Source: CAIYZT01 sp031385445 (GTDB taxonomy: Bacteria > Pseudomonadota > Alphaproteobacteria > Rhodobacterales > Rhodobacteraceae). Taken from it: DNA of 64,000 nucleotides. The position numbers and the translations under genes are program-made. The DNA lies in the NCBI GenBank assembly GCA_031385445.1, contig JANNBM010000017.1:1-64000 (forward strand), in the 5' to 3' direction. Shown here one piece after another: positions 17,245-27,889 of this stretch (its first letter is position 1; every line of letters starts with the position of its first letter). The notes beneath the pieces are model-generated. The model worked only from the letters and a program-made list of their open reading frames with translations, did not search any database and was not told the origin of the DNA.

Positions 17245-18246
17245 TCAAGCGCCGCGCCAATCGGCGGCGGTCAGGATCAGATCGAAGCCGGAGGTGGGAT
17301 CGGGCCGCGCCGGAGTGGTGCCGGTATGCTCGCCCGTGATCTTGAACCCCAGCTTGTGAAGCAGACCGAGCGAAGCCGCGTTATCGGCCCAAACGGCTGC
17401 CGCAACCTGCGGCAAAGCCATCTCGCCGAAAGCGCGCGCCAGCGCAGTTTGCGCGGCCTCAAACATCAGCCCCTGCCGGTGATGATCCGGGTGCAGCGAA
17501 TAACCAAGCTCGCCGCCTGTCACCGCAACCGTCCCTATCAGCGCATCGGCCTGAAAAACGCCAAAGGCAAAGCCCGCCCCGGCAAAGGGTTTCGCCCGCA
17601 CGGCGGTGCGCGCCGGATCGGCGGGCCAGGGCCACGACGGCCCGAGCTGCCGCGTGACATCCCAGTGCCGCACCACCTCGTGCAAAGTGGCGGCGTCGGT
17701 GGGGTAAAGGCTGCGATAGGTCAAACGGGCTGAGCGTGCTTCGATCGGCAAGGCCGCGACAAAGGCGTCGCGCGTGGCCGACATGACGACATGCGCGCGC
17801 GTCTGCCTCAGCGCGCGGCAGTGCCGCTCATCGCGCCCCACCTCCACAAAGCCCAGCTTTTTCAGGACATTGGCCGAGCGTGCATTGTCGGCGAAATATC
17901 CCGACAAGCAGGGCCCCTCCCCCCTCGCAAACCGCGCCGCCAGAACCAACCGCGCGGCTTCGGTGGCATAGCCGCGCCCATGCGCGGAGGGGGCAAACCA
18001 ATAGCCGAGAACATCATCCCCCGCATCGACAATGCCGCAAAACCCGTCCGCGTCTTCCACCGCGAACACCTCGCCGGGCGTGGCGATCTCGGCCAGAAAA
18101 TGGTCAAAATCCGCATCGGAATAGGGATGCGGCACTGGGATCAGCCAACGCGACACCGCCAGATCGCCAACCCCCGCCATCACCGCCACGCGGTCCGCCG
18201 CCTCAACCGGGCGCAGTTTCAACCGTCTCGTCTCAAACCGCTCCAT
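17245..18246 (-). CDS. Tandem GNAT-domain N-acetyltransferase
   Basis: The 333-residue protein holds two RimJ/RimL-type GNAT domains in one chain. Domain 1 (about 1-165) has RLKLRPVEAAD and the acetyl-CoA loop segment APSAHGRGYATEAARLVL. Domain 2 (about 170-333) has RLTYRSLYPTDAA and HPDHHRQGLMFEAAQTAL. Each ends with the N-x-AS-x3-L-x-KLGF type motif. The ATG at 18246 is preferred; its GAAGGG ribosome site seven bases upstream lies inside repeat copy D. Substrate unknown; such proteins may acetylate ribosomal proteins or antibiotics. Confidence 0.83.
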   Translation of the reverse strand: MERFETRRLKLRPVEAADRVAVMAGVGDLAVSRWLIPVPHPYSDADFDHFLAEIATPGEVFAVEDADGFCGIVDAGDDVLGYWFAPSAHGRGYATEAARLVLAARFARGEGPCLSGYFADNARSANVLKKLGFVEVGRDERHCRALRQTRAHVVMSATRDAFVAALPIEARSARLTYRSLYPTDAATLHEVVRHWDVTRQLGPSWPWPADPARTAVRAKPFAGAGFAFGVFQADALIGTVAVTGGELGYSLHPDHHRQGLMFEAAQTALARAFGEMALPQVAAAVWADNAASLGLLHKLGFKITGEHTGTTPARPDPTSGFDLILTAADWRGA

Positions 18247-18253
18247 CTGTTTG

Positions 18254-18286
18254 CCCTTCAATGTGGCGCAAATATCCTGCCAGGGG
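18254..18286 (-). repeat. Recurrent intergenic element, copy D
   Basis: On the minus strand this reads GGCAGGATATTTGCGCCACA and ends in TTGAAGGG. It is nearly identical in arrangement to copy A. Its GAAGGG end is placed exactly to serve as the ribosome-binding site of the tandem GNAT gene, so the element joins two adjacent GNAT genes and may have brought or supplied translation signals. Confidence 0.55.
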
Positions 18287-18295
18287 GTCTGGCCG

Positions 18296-18886
18296 CTAAG
18301 CGCCCAGCTTCAAGATGTAAGTCCAGGTCGGCACATTCGCCCCCCGCGCCACGGAAAAGCTTTCCGCGTCCCCCAGATACTGAAACCCCGCATTGGTCAA
18401 AACCCGCGCCGATCCGGGATTATCTTGAAACACTTCGGCGAAATAGGTCTGATCGCCCAAGGGGTTGGCCCCAATCAGCGCCCGCACGGCTTCGGAGGCG
18501 AACCCCGTGTTCCAGAACGCCGGCGCGACCCAATAGGCCACCTCCGACTGCCCGCCGCGCCCGCGCTGCCCCTCCATCGGTTTCAGCGACATGACGCCCA
18601 AAACCTCGGGCAAACCGCTGCCTTGCCCATCCATTACCCAGTGCAAACCGGCCGCCCGTTCGCTCATGGCGCGGGCAACAAAGGCCTCGGCGGCGCCGGG
18701 CGGCAGCGGGTGCGGCACCGATTGCGTTGCCTCGGCAAGCCGTTTCTCGCCCGAATAATGCGCGATCAGCCCGGCATCAGAGCGCAGCAACCCGCGCAGC
18801 ACAAAGCGGCCCGCCGTGATGTCGGCGGTGCGCACGGCGGGGGCGATGGCCCCGCGCGGCTGGGCGGCGATCAAATCGAGATGCAT
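18296..18886 (-). CDS. GNAT family N-acetyltransferase
   Basis: This 196-residue protein has a single RimJ-like GNAT fold: RFVLRGLLRSDAGLIAHY near residue 25, then SEVAYWVAPAFWNTGFASEA (the beta4-alpha3 acetyl-CoA region) and DNPGSARVLTNAGFQYLGD near residue 160. The ATG at 18886 has AGGAG seven bases upstream. It lies between rpmA and the tandem GNAT gene, all on one strand, in the normally compact rplU-rpmA-obgE neighbourhood. The acceptor is unknown; a ribosomal-protein substrate is suggested only by context. Confidence 0.85.
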   Translation of the reverse strand: MHLDLIAAQPRGAIAPAVRTADITAGRFVLRGLLRSDAGLIAHYSGEKRLAEATQSVPHPLPPGAAEAFVARAMSERAAGLHWVMDGQGSGLPEVLGVMSLKPMEGQRGRGGQSEVAYWVAPAFWNTGFASEAVRALIGANPLGDQTYFAEVFQDNPGSARVLTNAGFQYLGDAESFSVARGANVPTWTYILKLGA

Positions 18887-19032
18887 GTTCAGTCTCCTGC
18901 AACGGTCGGGCGGGGGCCCGTTCTGGCCACTTTCGGCCAGATCATTAAGCTGATTATGTGTCCGGAAAATGAAAAGGGGACCGGCCTTGCAGCCGATCCC
19001 CAAAACACTGTGTCAGTTTTTGGTTTTCCGGC

Positions 19033-19302
19033 TTACTCAGCGGCCTCCGCCACCGGGAGAACCGAAATAAAGGTGCGACCCTTCAGACCCTTCTTGAAGG
19101 TCACGCGGCCTTCGACCTTGGCAAAGATCGTGTGATCCACGCCCATGCCGACGCCTTCACCGGGGAACCATGTCGTGCCGCGCTGGCGGCAGATGATGTT
19201 GCCCGGAATGGCGGCCTGACCGCCGTAAAGTTTCACGCCCAAGCGGCGGCCAGCGCTGTCGCGGCCGTTACGAGTGGAGCCACCTGCTTTTTTATGTGCC
19301 AT
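19033..19302 (-). CDS. rpmA: 50S ribosomal protein L27
   Basis: The 89-residue protein begins MAHKKAGGSTRNGRDSAGRR, the classic L27 N-terminus that reaches toward the peptidyl-transferase centre, followed by LGVKLYGGQ and IICRQRGTTWFPGEGVGMG. No Firmicutes-type cleavable extension is present. It lies 14 bases downstream of rplU. Confidence 0.98.
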   Translation of the reverse strand: MAHKKAGGSTRNGRDSAGRRLGVKLYGGQAAIPGNIICRQRGTTWFPGEGVGMGVDHTIFAKVEGRVTFKKGLKGRTFISVLPVAEAAE

Positions 19303-19316
19303 GTGCCGGTCTCCTC

Positions 19317-19703
19317 TTACTTGGTTTCGTGCACTGCGCGGCGCGCATCTGCGGTTCCGACAGCAGCCTTGACGCCCGACTTGTCGGCGCCTTTGGCCAG
19401 AACTTCCGTCACGCGAACGAGTGTCCACTTTTGACGGTGGCCCTTGGTGCGCTGCGAGGAGTGCTTGCGCCGACGCTTCACATAATGAATCGTCTTTTCG
19501 CCTTTGATGTTGTCGATGACATCGGCCTGAACCGCTGCCCCCGCCACCATTGGCGCGCCAATGGTCACGGTCTCGCCGCCAACCATCAAAACGTCGTTGA
19601 ACTGGATCTTTTCGCCAGCCACCGCGTCAACCAATTCAACGCGCAGAACGTCTCCGGCCTGCACTTTGTACTGTTTTCCGCCGGTCTTCATGACCGCATA
19701 CAT
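19317..19703 (-). CDS. rplU: 50S ribosomal protein L21
   Basis: The 128-residue protein starts MYAVMKTGGKQYKVQAGDVL, followed by VKRRRKHSSQRTKGHRQ, both diagnostic of L21. The C-terminal extension (about 25 Ala/Lys-rich residues) is usual for alphaproteobacteria. It heads the rplU-rpmA unit. The upstream 260 bases on this strand contain a short hairpin (GCCCT, GCAA, AGGGC) that could belong to the leader; no promoter was assigned with confidence. Confidence 0.98.
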   Translation of the reverse strand: MYAVMKTGGKQYKVQAGDVLRVELVDAVAGEKIQFNDVLMVGGETVTIGAPMVAGAAVQADVIDNIKGEKTIHYVKRRRKHSSQRTKGHRQKWTLVRVTEVLAKGADKSGVKAAVGTADARRAVHETK

Positions 19704-19964
19704 GGGTCGTTCCTTTTCTTCTACCGCGCCTTTTGGCCCCGTTTCCGGCGTTCAGGGGGGCAAGCAGCCCCGCCTTCAGACAGCGCGCCCTGCAAAGGGC
19801 GATATGACAATATGAAACCCGGCCGGCCATTGCAGACCTTCCGGGATGGCGGCTTATCGGGGCAACGGTGTTCAGAGTCAAGGGCGCGAACGCCTCGCGT
19901 CACAGGAATTCTGCCGGGCATGGTCCGCAAGCTATCCGGCCATCCGCTGCACTGGTTGCAGCCG

Positions 19965-20903
19965 TTACAACGCCTGCCCCGACATCATCCGCCCGGCTTC
20001 GTGCCCCAGCTCTGCCGAAAGATCAATCATCACAGGATTATACGCCGCAACCATCGCCGCGTTGAACCGCTTGCCCGGACCTGACTCAAAGAACTCGACA
20101 TAACTTGTCAGCTCTTCAACGGTCAGTGGCGCATAGGCCAGCGCCATCAAAGGATAGATGTAATCCGCGATCGAGGCGCGAATTTCCTCTTCCTGCGCCC
20201 AGACAGCGGCCAGCATTTCGCGTTCGTCCATCGCCGCACCGGGCGCACTTGCAGCCGCAATCGAGCGGGCAAAGGCGACATTGGCGTTCAGCCCGCTCGA
20301 CACATTGCCTTCGATAAGATCGCCCGCCAGAACCAGCCGCTCGATCAGCGCAAAGCGCTCTTTGTCGGTTTGCTTTACCTCGGCCAACATCTGTTTGGCC
20401 GCGCCCATCGCAATCGGGTCCAGCGCGGTGCGCCGCGCTTCCAATTCAAGGCCAATGACACGAACACCAAGATCAGAGCCCAGAAAATCCGACACATCCG
20501 CCACGAGCGCCGGGTCTTTCGTCAACAGCGGCGCCAGCGCCTCGGCATAGACGCTGTTCATCCGCTCTACCGAATAAACCCGGTCCAGCGCTTGCGCCCA
20601 AGCAGGGTCTTCGGCATTGCCAAACAAATCTTCGCCCAGCGATCGGGCATTTTGAACCCCCTCAAGGCGCATGATCTGCAGGGACTCGGCCGTTCGAAGC
20701 AAAGCGTCCAAGGCCTGCAAATCAGCGCTTTGGGTTTGCGCAGTCGCCGGGGCAGGTGCCACAATCAAGACCGCCAGACCGCCCAAAGCAGACCCCAGCG
20801 CCAAAAGCCCCCCCGCAAGCACCCCGGCATTCAAACTCTGCGATGCCAACCGCCAGCGCGCGGCCCAAGTCTCGCGAAACCCTGCCTGCACACCTCTGCC
20901 CAT
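19965..20903 (-). CDS. Secreted DUF2059-like protein
   Basis: This is a 312-residue exported protein. After about 25 positively charged residues a hydrophobic stretch (LAGGLLALGSALGGLAVLIV) ends in a signal-peptidase-like site near APATAQ. The mature part is helical. Its last 60 residues (MALAYAPLTVEELTSYVEFF, then ESGPGKRFNAAM) resemble the DUF2059 domain. The ATG at 20903 has AAGGAG six bases upstream. Function unknown; it probably resides in the periplasm. Confidence 0.7.
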   Translation of the reverse strand: MGRGVQAGFRETWAARWRLASQSLNAGVLAGGLLALGSALGGLAVLIVAPAPATAQTQSADLQALDALLRTAESLQIMRLEGVQNARSLGEDLFGNAEDPAWAQALDRVYSVERMNSVYAEALAPLLTKDPALVADVSDFLGSDLGVRVIGLELEARRTALDPIAMGAAKQMLAEVKQTDKERFALIERLVLAGDLIEGNVSSGLNANVAFARSIAAASAPGAAMDEREMLAAVWAQEEEIRASIADYIYPLMALAYAPLTVEELTSYVEFFESGPGKRFNAAMVAAYNPVMIDLSAELGHEAGRMMSGQAL

Positions 20904-21032
20904 AGCCGCTCCTTGCTTTGCTTGTCGGATACCTAGGCCGCAAGATGCGTCTTTGCCAAGCCGCCTCACGCAAAAGACATTGCCGATGAGGCTGCGTGAT
21001 CGGCCCATTTTCACAAAAGCGCGCTAAAGGAC

Positions 21033-21061
21033 TTGCAAGCCCGGCCCCCTGCCGCTAAACC
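21033..21061 (+). promoter_or_regulatory. Candidate promoter of tRNA-Ser
   Basis: TTGCAA (21033-21038) and TAAACC (21056-21061) are separated by 17 bases and lie 29 bases before the tRNA. No other gene starts here, so this is the likely sigma70 promoter of the tRNA gene. Confidence 0.45.
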
Positions 21062-21090
21062 CCGCGCCGATAGACGACCCCCAAAAGCGC

Positions 21091-21180
<90 letters not shown>

Positions 21181-21389
21181 ATTTCCCACCTTAAGCTCTT
21201 GTTTTTTCAAGACTTCCGAAAACGGCTTCCCCCAAAAATCCCCCCTCGGCCTGCCGAATGCCTTCGGATTTCACTGGATGCAAAGCGAAGGAAGCGGCCC
21301 TGCGAATGCGACGACTCCGCCTGACCAAACGGGCCCGCCGGGCTAATGCAGTGTGTGCGACTGGAACAACGGGTGCGGCCTTGTCCATT
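21181..21389. other. Intergenic region after tRNA-Ser
   Basis: No conserved gene is supported. On the minus strand a 65-codon open frame (21191-21388) begins with ATG preceded by AAAGGAG, but that AAAGGAG is part of the methylase remnant (the codons for P-K-E), and the product is not recognisable. It may be the decayed end of the same remnant. A small TCTTG/CAAGA hairpin with six T in the loop lies at about 21197-21212. Confidence 0.3.
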
Positions 21390-21482
21390 GATGCTCTCCT
21401 TTGGCGTGCGATTGTCCACCTGGGCCACGGCGTTCGGATTGACGGCCTTCAAATCGAACACCGCCGCGCCGATGTTTGCGGA
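21390..21482 (-). pseudogene. Remnant of a type I restriction N-6 DNA methylase (HsdM C-terminal end)
   Basis: On the minus strand the frame reads FDLKAVNPNAVAQVDNRTPK. DLKAVNPNA followed by (D/N)xRTPxE is a signature I know from the C-terminus of type I restriction-modification methylases (HsdM). Nothing of the catalytic domain (NPPY) is present, and the frame is unrelated to methylase sequence on either side. The fragment lies right after tRNA-Ser, a common island insertion site. The assignment rests on a short motif, so confidence is moderate. Confidence 0.45.
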
Positions 21483-21538
21483 TTGAGTCTCAAGACTGCG
21501 AGCTTGACTTGTGGGGCGGCAAATACATCTTCAAACAT

Positions 21539-21751
21539 ATGAAACGACAGCTCCTTGACCCCGCGACACTTGGCGAAATCATCGAGATGGCGCTCAGCGA
21601 CCACGCCAGTTTCGACCAGATCCGCGCGCTTCACGGGCTGGGTCCGGATGAGGTAAAGGCACTGATGCGGCAAAATCTGAAATCCGGCAGCTACCGCGCC
21701 TGGCGCAGACGTGTCCGCGCTTTTGCCGACCGGCGCGAGGTTTACAAATGA
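21539..21751 (+). CDS. TIGR03643/DUF2805 family small protein
   Basis: This 70-residue protein matches the DUF2805 pattern: LGEIIEMALSDHASFDQI, LGPDEVKALMRQNLK and SYRAWRRRVRAFADRR, probably a small helix-turn-helix-like fold of unknown function. No clear ribosome site precedes the ATG at 21539. The last codon overlaps the next gene (ATGA), so the two are translationally coupled. Confidence 0.85.
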   Translation: MKRQLLDPATLGEIIEMALSDHASFDQIRALHGLGPDEVKALMRQNLKSGSYRAWRRRVRAFADRREVYK

Positions 21752-22317
21752 ACCCTGACCCCCATCCCTGGGCTTGCGATCTTTCGCCGTTGTATGCCGA
21801 GGCCTGGACACGACTGACCCGCGGCGTCCACGACCGGCACGCTCCGGCGCGGCACCCGACACTGGCGACTGTTACTGCGGAAGGCAGGCCGAAGGCCCGA
21901 ACGGTCGTCTTGCGTGCGGCCGACAAATCGGCAGGCACGCTGGATATTCATACGGATCTGCGGTCGGCCAAGGTCGCAGATTTGCGCGCCACACCTTTTG
22001 CCGCGCTGCATGTTTGGGATGCCTCGGCCCATCTGCAACTGCGGATTGACGCTCAGGTCACGCTTCTGATCGGTGATGATGTGGCCGCGATCTGGAAGGC
22101 CGTGCCCGCAGCTTCGCGACTTTCCTATGGCATCACCCCGGCGCCGGGCCAGCCCATCGCACAGGCGCTGGATTACACCAAAGTCCCTGACGCAGGGTCC
22201 TTTGTGGTCTTGCGGCTGCAAATATCAACAGTTGACGTCCTGCATCTTGGCCAGAACCATCGTCGCGCCCGGTTCGATCGGCGCAACGAATGGGCAGGGG
22301 AATGGCTGGCACCGTAA
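21748..22317 (+). CDS. Pyridoxamine 5'-phosphate oxidase-like flavoprotein
   Basis: This 189-residue protein has the split-barrel FMN-binding fold of the PNPOx family: HPTLATVTAEGRPKARTVVL near residue 36 and TDLRSAKVADLRATPFAALH near 70. True PdxH proteins have a longer C-terminal domain with a defined PLP-binding motif; here the C-terminus is short, so it may be a flavin-dependent oxidoreductase of the general stress type. It overlaps the preceding DUF2805 gene by four bases. Confidence 0.85.
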   Translation: MNPDPHPWACDLSPLYAEAWTRLTRGVHDRHAPARHPTLATVTAEGRPKARTVVLRAADKSAGTLDIHTDLRSAKVADLRATPFAALHVWDASAHLQLRIDAQVTLLIGDDVAAIWKAVPAASRLSYGITPAPGQPIAQALDYTKVPDAGSFVVLRLQISTVDVLHLGQNHRRARFDRRNEWAGEWLAP

Positions 22318-23090
22318 GTTCTGCAACCGGCCGTTGGCAGGCGCGTCCGCTGATTTTTCGAGGGTGACGGAACGGATCTGACCGCAGCACCGCGCAGCTT
22401 GGCGAATTTTTCGGGATCAATGAAAAGGCGCACTCCAAGTGTGCCGGTCCCGGGCAGAACCACCCGCCTGTGCAGACAGATTCAGCGCTTTGATCTGAGG
22501 AAATTCAGCGCCGGCATCAACGATGGATGGCATCAGCCGTTCTTGCGTTCATACTGGCTTGCGCGCGCCAGCGCCGATTTTCCTGACAAACGGGTCATGG
22601 CCGAAAACGAGCGTCAACGCGTTGCGGGCGATCATCACCAGATGCGGCGCAATGGTCCAAGTCTGGTTGACAAGATTTGCATCCGGTGCCGCGTCAACAG
22701 CGCCGCAAAGTCACAGCGGGCATTTTGTGGAAAGGGAGAATGGCGGACGTTTGGCCCCGCCGGGGCCGCGTCCAACGGTCAGGGGCGGATCTGGCACGAC
22801 GGTCCCTTGTGTGCTCGCGGTTTGCCAATCCTGCGCGGCGATGGTCCTTTGAGCGCTTTGACGGCCGCAGGCAATCTTGCTTGCCCTTGCCCAGAGGGGT
22901 GCCGGGCGGGGAGGCGCTGCCGATCACGCCGCCCTCAAACACGGGGCCGCTGTTTGCAACCACGCCGCAGCGCAGACATCGCCGGTGCGACGATCGCAGA
23001 AGTCCGCTGCACCTGAACCTTCCGCTGCGCCCGTCTGCTCCAGATCCGGCGGGCAACAGCGATGGTCTGCCGCACGGGGTTACGAGATCA
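22318..23090. other. 770-base region without a recognisable intact gene
   Basis: Several open frames cross this stretch on both strands but none has family-like sequence along its length. On the minus strand one stop-interrupted frame gives short plausible protein segments (for example TIAPHLVMIARNALTLVFGH), which suggests an old decayed gene reading toward the PNPOx gene. I could not name it. Confidence 0.4.
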
Positions 23091-23999
23091 TCACAGCACT
23101 TGGCTGAACATCGTCAGGGCAATCACAACAACCAATCCGCCTGCGATCATCTCAAACCATGGCAAGGCGCGGGCGACCGTTTGGGCGGGCAGGCTGGCCA
23201 GCGCGCCTTCGCGTGACCAGACGGACAGGACGGCCACGCTGATTGTGACCAACGCCGTGCCAAGGCCCATGGCAAAGGCCCCCGCCACACCGGACGCGCC
23301 GATGCCCAACTGCCACGTCAGGATCAGCAGAAACAGCGCGCCCGTGCAGGGGCGCAAGGCGATGCCGATGATCAGCACGGCCACATCGCGCCAGCTGGTC
23401 AGGCGGTCCATGTCGGCCACGCTCGGGCCATGCGCATGGCCGCAGTGTTCATCGTGAACGTGGGGATCATCGCCGTGGTGATGCGCATCATGTGCCTTTA
23501 CCGCAAATTGCCGCTGCAAACCGCGCAGGCCGCGCCACATCAGCCACAGCCCCACCCCGCAAATCGCAAGCGTGCCCACCGGGGCCATGATCTGATCCGC
23601 CACGCCATGCGCGCGTTCGCGCGTCCAGCCCAACACCGCGACGCCCGCATAAACAAACGCCACCGCCACTGCCGCCTGCGCCATGCTGGCACCAAAGGAA
23701 ATCAGCGACAGGGACAGCAGCGGCACGCGCCGCCCCATGCCGTAACCACTGATCACAACCTTGCCATGCCCCGGCCCCGCAGCATGCAGCACACCATAGG
23801 TAAAACACACCGACAGCAGCGCCAAAAACGCGCCCGGCTGCCCGCGTTTGATCTGGCGCACGGCATCCGCAAGCGTGCTTTGCACCTCGCGCTGGCCGGC
23901 CAACACCCATGTTTGCAGTGCCGCAAATCCGCCCGTGGCCCACAGGACCGCAAGCAGCCCCAACAGCACAAAGCCAAGGATCAAGAGGGCGCGTTGCAT
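23091..23999 (-). CDS. NicO/RcnA-type metal transporter (HoxN/HupN/NicO superfamily)
   Basis: This is a 302-residue inner-membrane protein with six or more helices. It carries the family motif HAAGPGHGKVVISGY (near residue 72) and a second conserved segment GIALRPCTGALFLLILTWQL (near 215). Between them is a long cytoplasmic or periplasmic His/Asp-rich loop (many HxH pairs, residues about 172-192) suited to binding Ni, Co, Cu or Zn. The start overlaps the end of the DUF1007 gene by 19 bases. NicO proteins are often paired with DUF1007, but this pair sits in a copper operon with cueR and copA. Confidence 0.9.
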   Translation of the reverse strand: MQRALLILGFVLLGLLAVLWATGGFAALQTWVLAGQREVQSTLADAVRQIKRGQPGAFLALLSVCFTYGVLHAAGPGHGKVVISGYGMGRRVPLLSLSLISFGASMAQAAVAVAFVYAGVAVLGWTRERAHGVADQIMAPVGTLAICGVGLWLMWRGLRGLQRQFAVKAHDAHHHGDDPHVHDEHCGHAHGPSVADMDRLTSWRDVAVLIIGIALRPCTGALFLLILTWQLGIGASGVAGAFAMGLGTALVTISVAVLSVWSREGALASLPAQTVARALPWFEMIAGGLVVVIALTMFSQVL

Positions 24000-24637
24000 G
24001 TGATACGAACCTCCTCGGCATAGGCAGAACCAAGGGCGGGGTAATCATTTTCCACATCCCCGGACATCTGCGCCAGTGCCGCCTCAAACAACTTGTTGGC
24101 GGCCACAAGATCTGGTTTGCGGATTTCTGCGGTGCAATGCGATGATCCCATCAGGGTCGGCTCCCCCACAATAAAGTAGCCTGAATACAGGCTTGGATCA
24201 TAAACGCGCACGACGAGGGGCAGGTCCGCAACAGCAACTGGCGTTGTAAAACGGCGGGTGTGGACCGACGTGACCACATCATTGGCGTAGGTGGCCCCCC
24301 AATCGGACGGGCCCTGCAAAAGCACGGGTGTATCGCCCACAAACACATAGGTGTCACCCTCGTACCCGGCATCCCAATGCATATCAAAGCCAGACAGGGC
24401 ATCCGCCTCGGCATCCGTCAGAACCCCGTCAAAATCCGCATCAAACCCACGATCGGCAATCATCTGCAACGATGTCAGATCATCATAGGCCCAAGACAGG
24501 CGCACGCCGTCGGCAAGGCCCGCGGCGTTGAACGATATGGCAATCTGCGTGTCAATAAAGATATGTGGATGTGCGGATGCGGGCGATGCGCCGGTCAGGG
24601 CGATGGCCGCACCGATAAGAACGCCTTTGCCGATCAT
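23981..24637 (-). CDS. DUF1007 periplasmic protein
   Basis: This 218-residue exported protein has a signal peptide (GVLIGAAIALTGASPASA) followed immediately by HPHIFID, the conserved N-terminal His motif of DUF1007. It contains an EF-hand-like loop DADFDGVLTDAE near residue 70. DUF1007 proteins usually accompany NicO-type transporters and are thought to bind the metal in the periplasm. The ATG at 24637 has AAGGA upstream and overlaps the cueR stop (ATGA). Three cysteines or fewer are present, so His rather than Cys probably binds metal. Confidence 0.88.
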   Translation of the reverse strand: MIGKGVLIGAAIALTGASPASAHPHIFIDTQIAISFNAAGLADGVRLSWAYDDLTSLQMIADRGFDADFDGVLTDAEADALSGFDMHWDAGYEGDTYVFVGDTPVLLQGPSDWGATYANDVVTSVHTRRFTTPVAVADLPLVVRVYDPSLYSGYFIVGEPTLMGSSHCTAEIRKPDLVAANKLFEAALAQMSGDVENDYPALGSAYAEEVRITCNAPS

Positions 24638-25028
24638 CCGTTTCCTTCCGTGCCGCCCAGTGAGGTGAGAATTGGGCAATCGGGGCGGCTGTTCCCGGCG
24701 CAGGTGTGCACAAGGTTGGTCAGAGTATCGCGCATGGCGGTCAGATCGGCAATCTTGACCTCGATCTCGTTCAGGTGATCGGCGGCAATCGCGCGCACAT
24801 CGGCACTGGCGCGGGATTTGTCTTCCCACAGCGCCAGCAGAGCGCGGCAGTTTTCGATGGTGAACCCAAGCGCGCGGGCGCGGCCAAGGAAGGTCAGCTT
24901 GTGCGCGTCACTTTCGCGAAAGGCGCGGTAGCCATTGGTATCGCGCAGGGGTTTGATCAGGCCGATGTCTTCGTAATAACGGATGGTTTTGGCGGGCAGG
25001 CCCGCGCGGGCGGCAACGTCGGATATGT

Positions 25029-25032
<4 letters not shown>
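24634..25032 (-). CDS. cueR: Copper-responsive MerR-family regulator CueR
   Basis: The 132-residue protein has the MerR winged helix (MNISDVAARAGLPAKTIRYY), a dimerisation helix and the effector loop. Cys111 and Cys119 are separated by seven residues (CAGNSRPDC), the spacing of CueR-type Cu(I)/Ag(I) sensors. CueR distorts promoters with a 19-bp spacer, and two such promoters lie upstream of copA and copZ. It overlaps copA upstream and the DUF1007 gene downstream (ATGA in both cases), so it is inside the operon it should control. Confidence 0.92.
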
Positions 25033-27482
<2,450 letters not shown>

Positions 27483-27511
27483 AAGGGGGCCTCAGCTTTG
27501 CGGTCCCTTGT

Positions 27512-27542
27512 CATATGGGGGTTCCCGGCACTGGAAGGTCAA
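27512..27542 (-). promoter_or_regulatory. CueR-type promoter/operator of copA
   Basis: On the minus strand, TTGACC (27537-27542) and CATATG (27512-27517) are separated by 19 bases, the long spacer typical of MerR-family promoters. Inside is the imperfect dyad CCTTCCAGTGCCGGGAACCC, like known CueR sites. It lies about 30 bases before copA. Confidence 0.8.
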
Positions 27543-27568
27543 GCCCCGAAAAATCATTTTCTTGCCCC

Positions 27569-27599
27569 TTGACCTTCCAGTGCTGGAAACCCCCATTTC
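27569..27599 (+). promoter_or_regulatory. CueR-type promoter/operator of copZ
   Basis: TTGACC (27569-27574) and CATTTC (27594-27599) are also 19 bases apart. The spacer holds a near-perfect dyad TTCCAG-TG-CTGGAA. The two operators are divergent and share the TTGACCTTCCAGTGC core, so copA and copZ should respond together to copper. Confidence 0.78.
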
Positions 27600-27621
27600 C
27601 CGCCAGTGAATGGAGAACCCG

Positions 27622-27819
27622 ATGACAAAACTTTCAATCCCCGAGATGAGCTGCGGTCACTGCAAGGCTGGTGTCGAAAAGGCCGTGGCCAGCGTGGATC
27701 CGGCCGCAAAAGTGGTCGTCGATCTGACCACCCGCCACGCCGATGTGGACAGCACCAGCCCGGCGGCGGCGCTGATTGCGGCCCTGAAAAGCGCCGGATA
27801 CGCGGCAACGGTGGCCTGA
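27622..27819 (+). CDS. copZ: Copper chaperone CopZ (HMA domain)
   Basis: This 65-residue single heavy-metal-associated domain binds Cu(I) through CxxC in PEMSCGHCKAGVEKAV and keeps the beta-alpha-beta pattern to the end (ALIAALKSAGYAATVA). It should deliver copper to CopA. The second ATG (27622) is preferred; GGAG lies six bases before it, whereas the ATG at 27610 lies before that site. It is transcribed divergently from copA from its own CueR-type promoter. Confidence 0.92.
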   Translation: MTKLSIPEMSCGHCKAGVEKAVASVDPAAKVVVDLTTRHADVDSTSPAAALIAALKSAGYAATVA

Positions 27820-27830
27820 CCAAAGGCGGA

Positions 27831-27870
27831 CACGTCGCTGCCATCAGACGATCGCGGCGACGTGCCGTTT
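27831..27870 (+). terminator. Terminator after copZ
   Basis: CACGTCGC (27831-27838) pairs perfectly with GCGACGTG (27857-27864) across an 18-base loop, followed by CCGTTTT. It starts 11 bases after the copZ stop. Confidence 0.6.
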
Positions 27871-27889
27871 TCTGGTCAATCCGGCCGGA

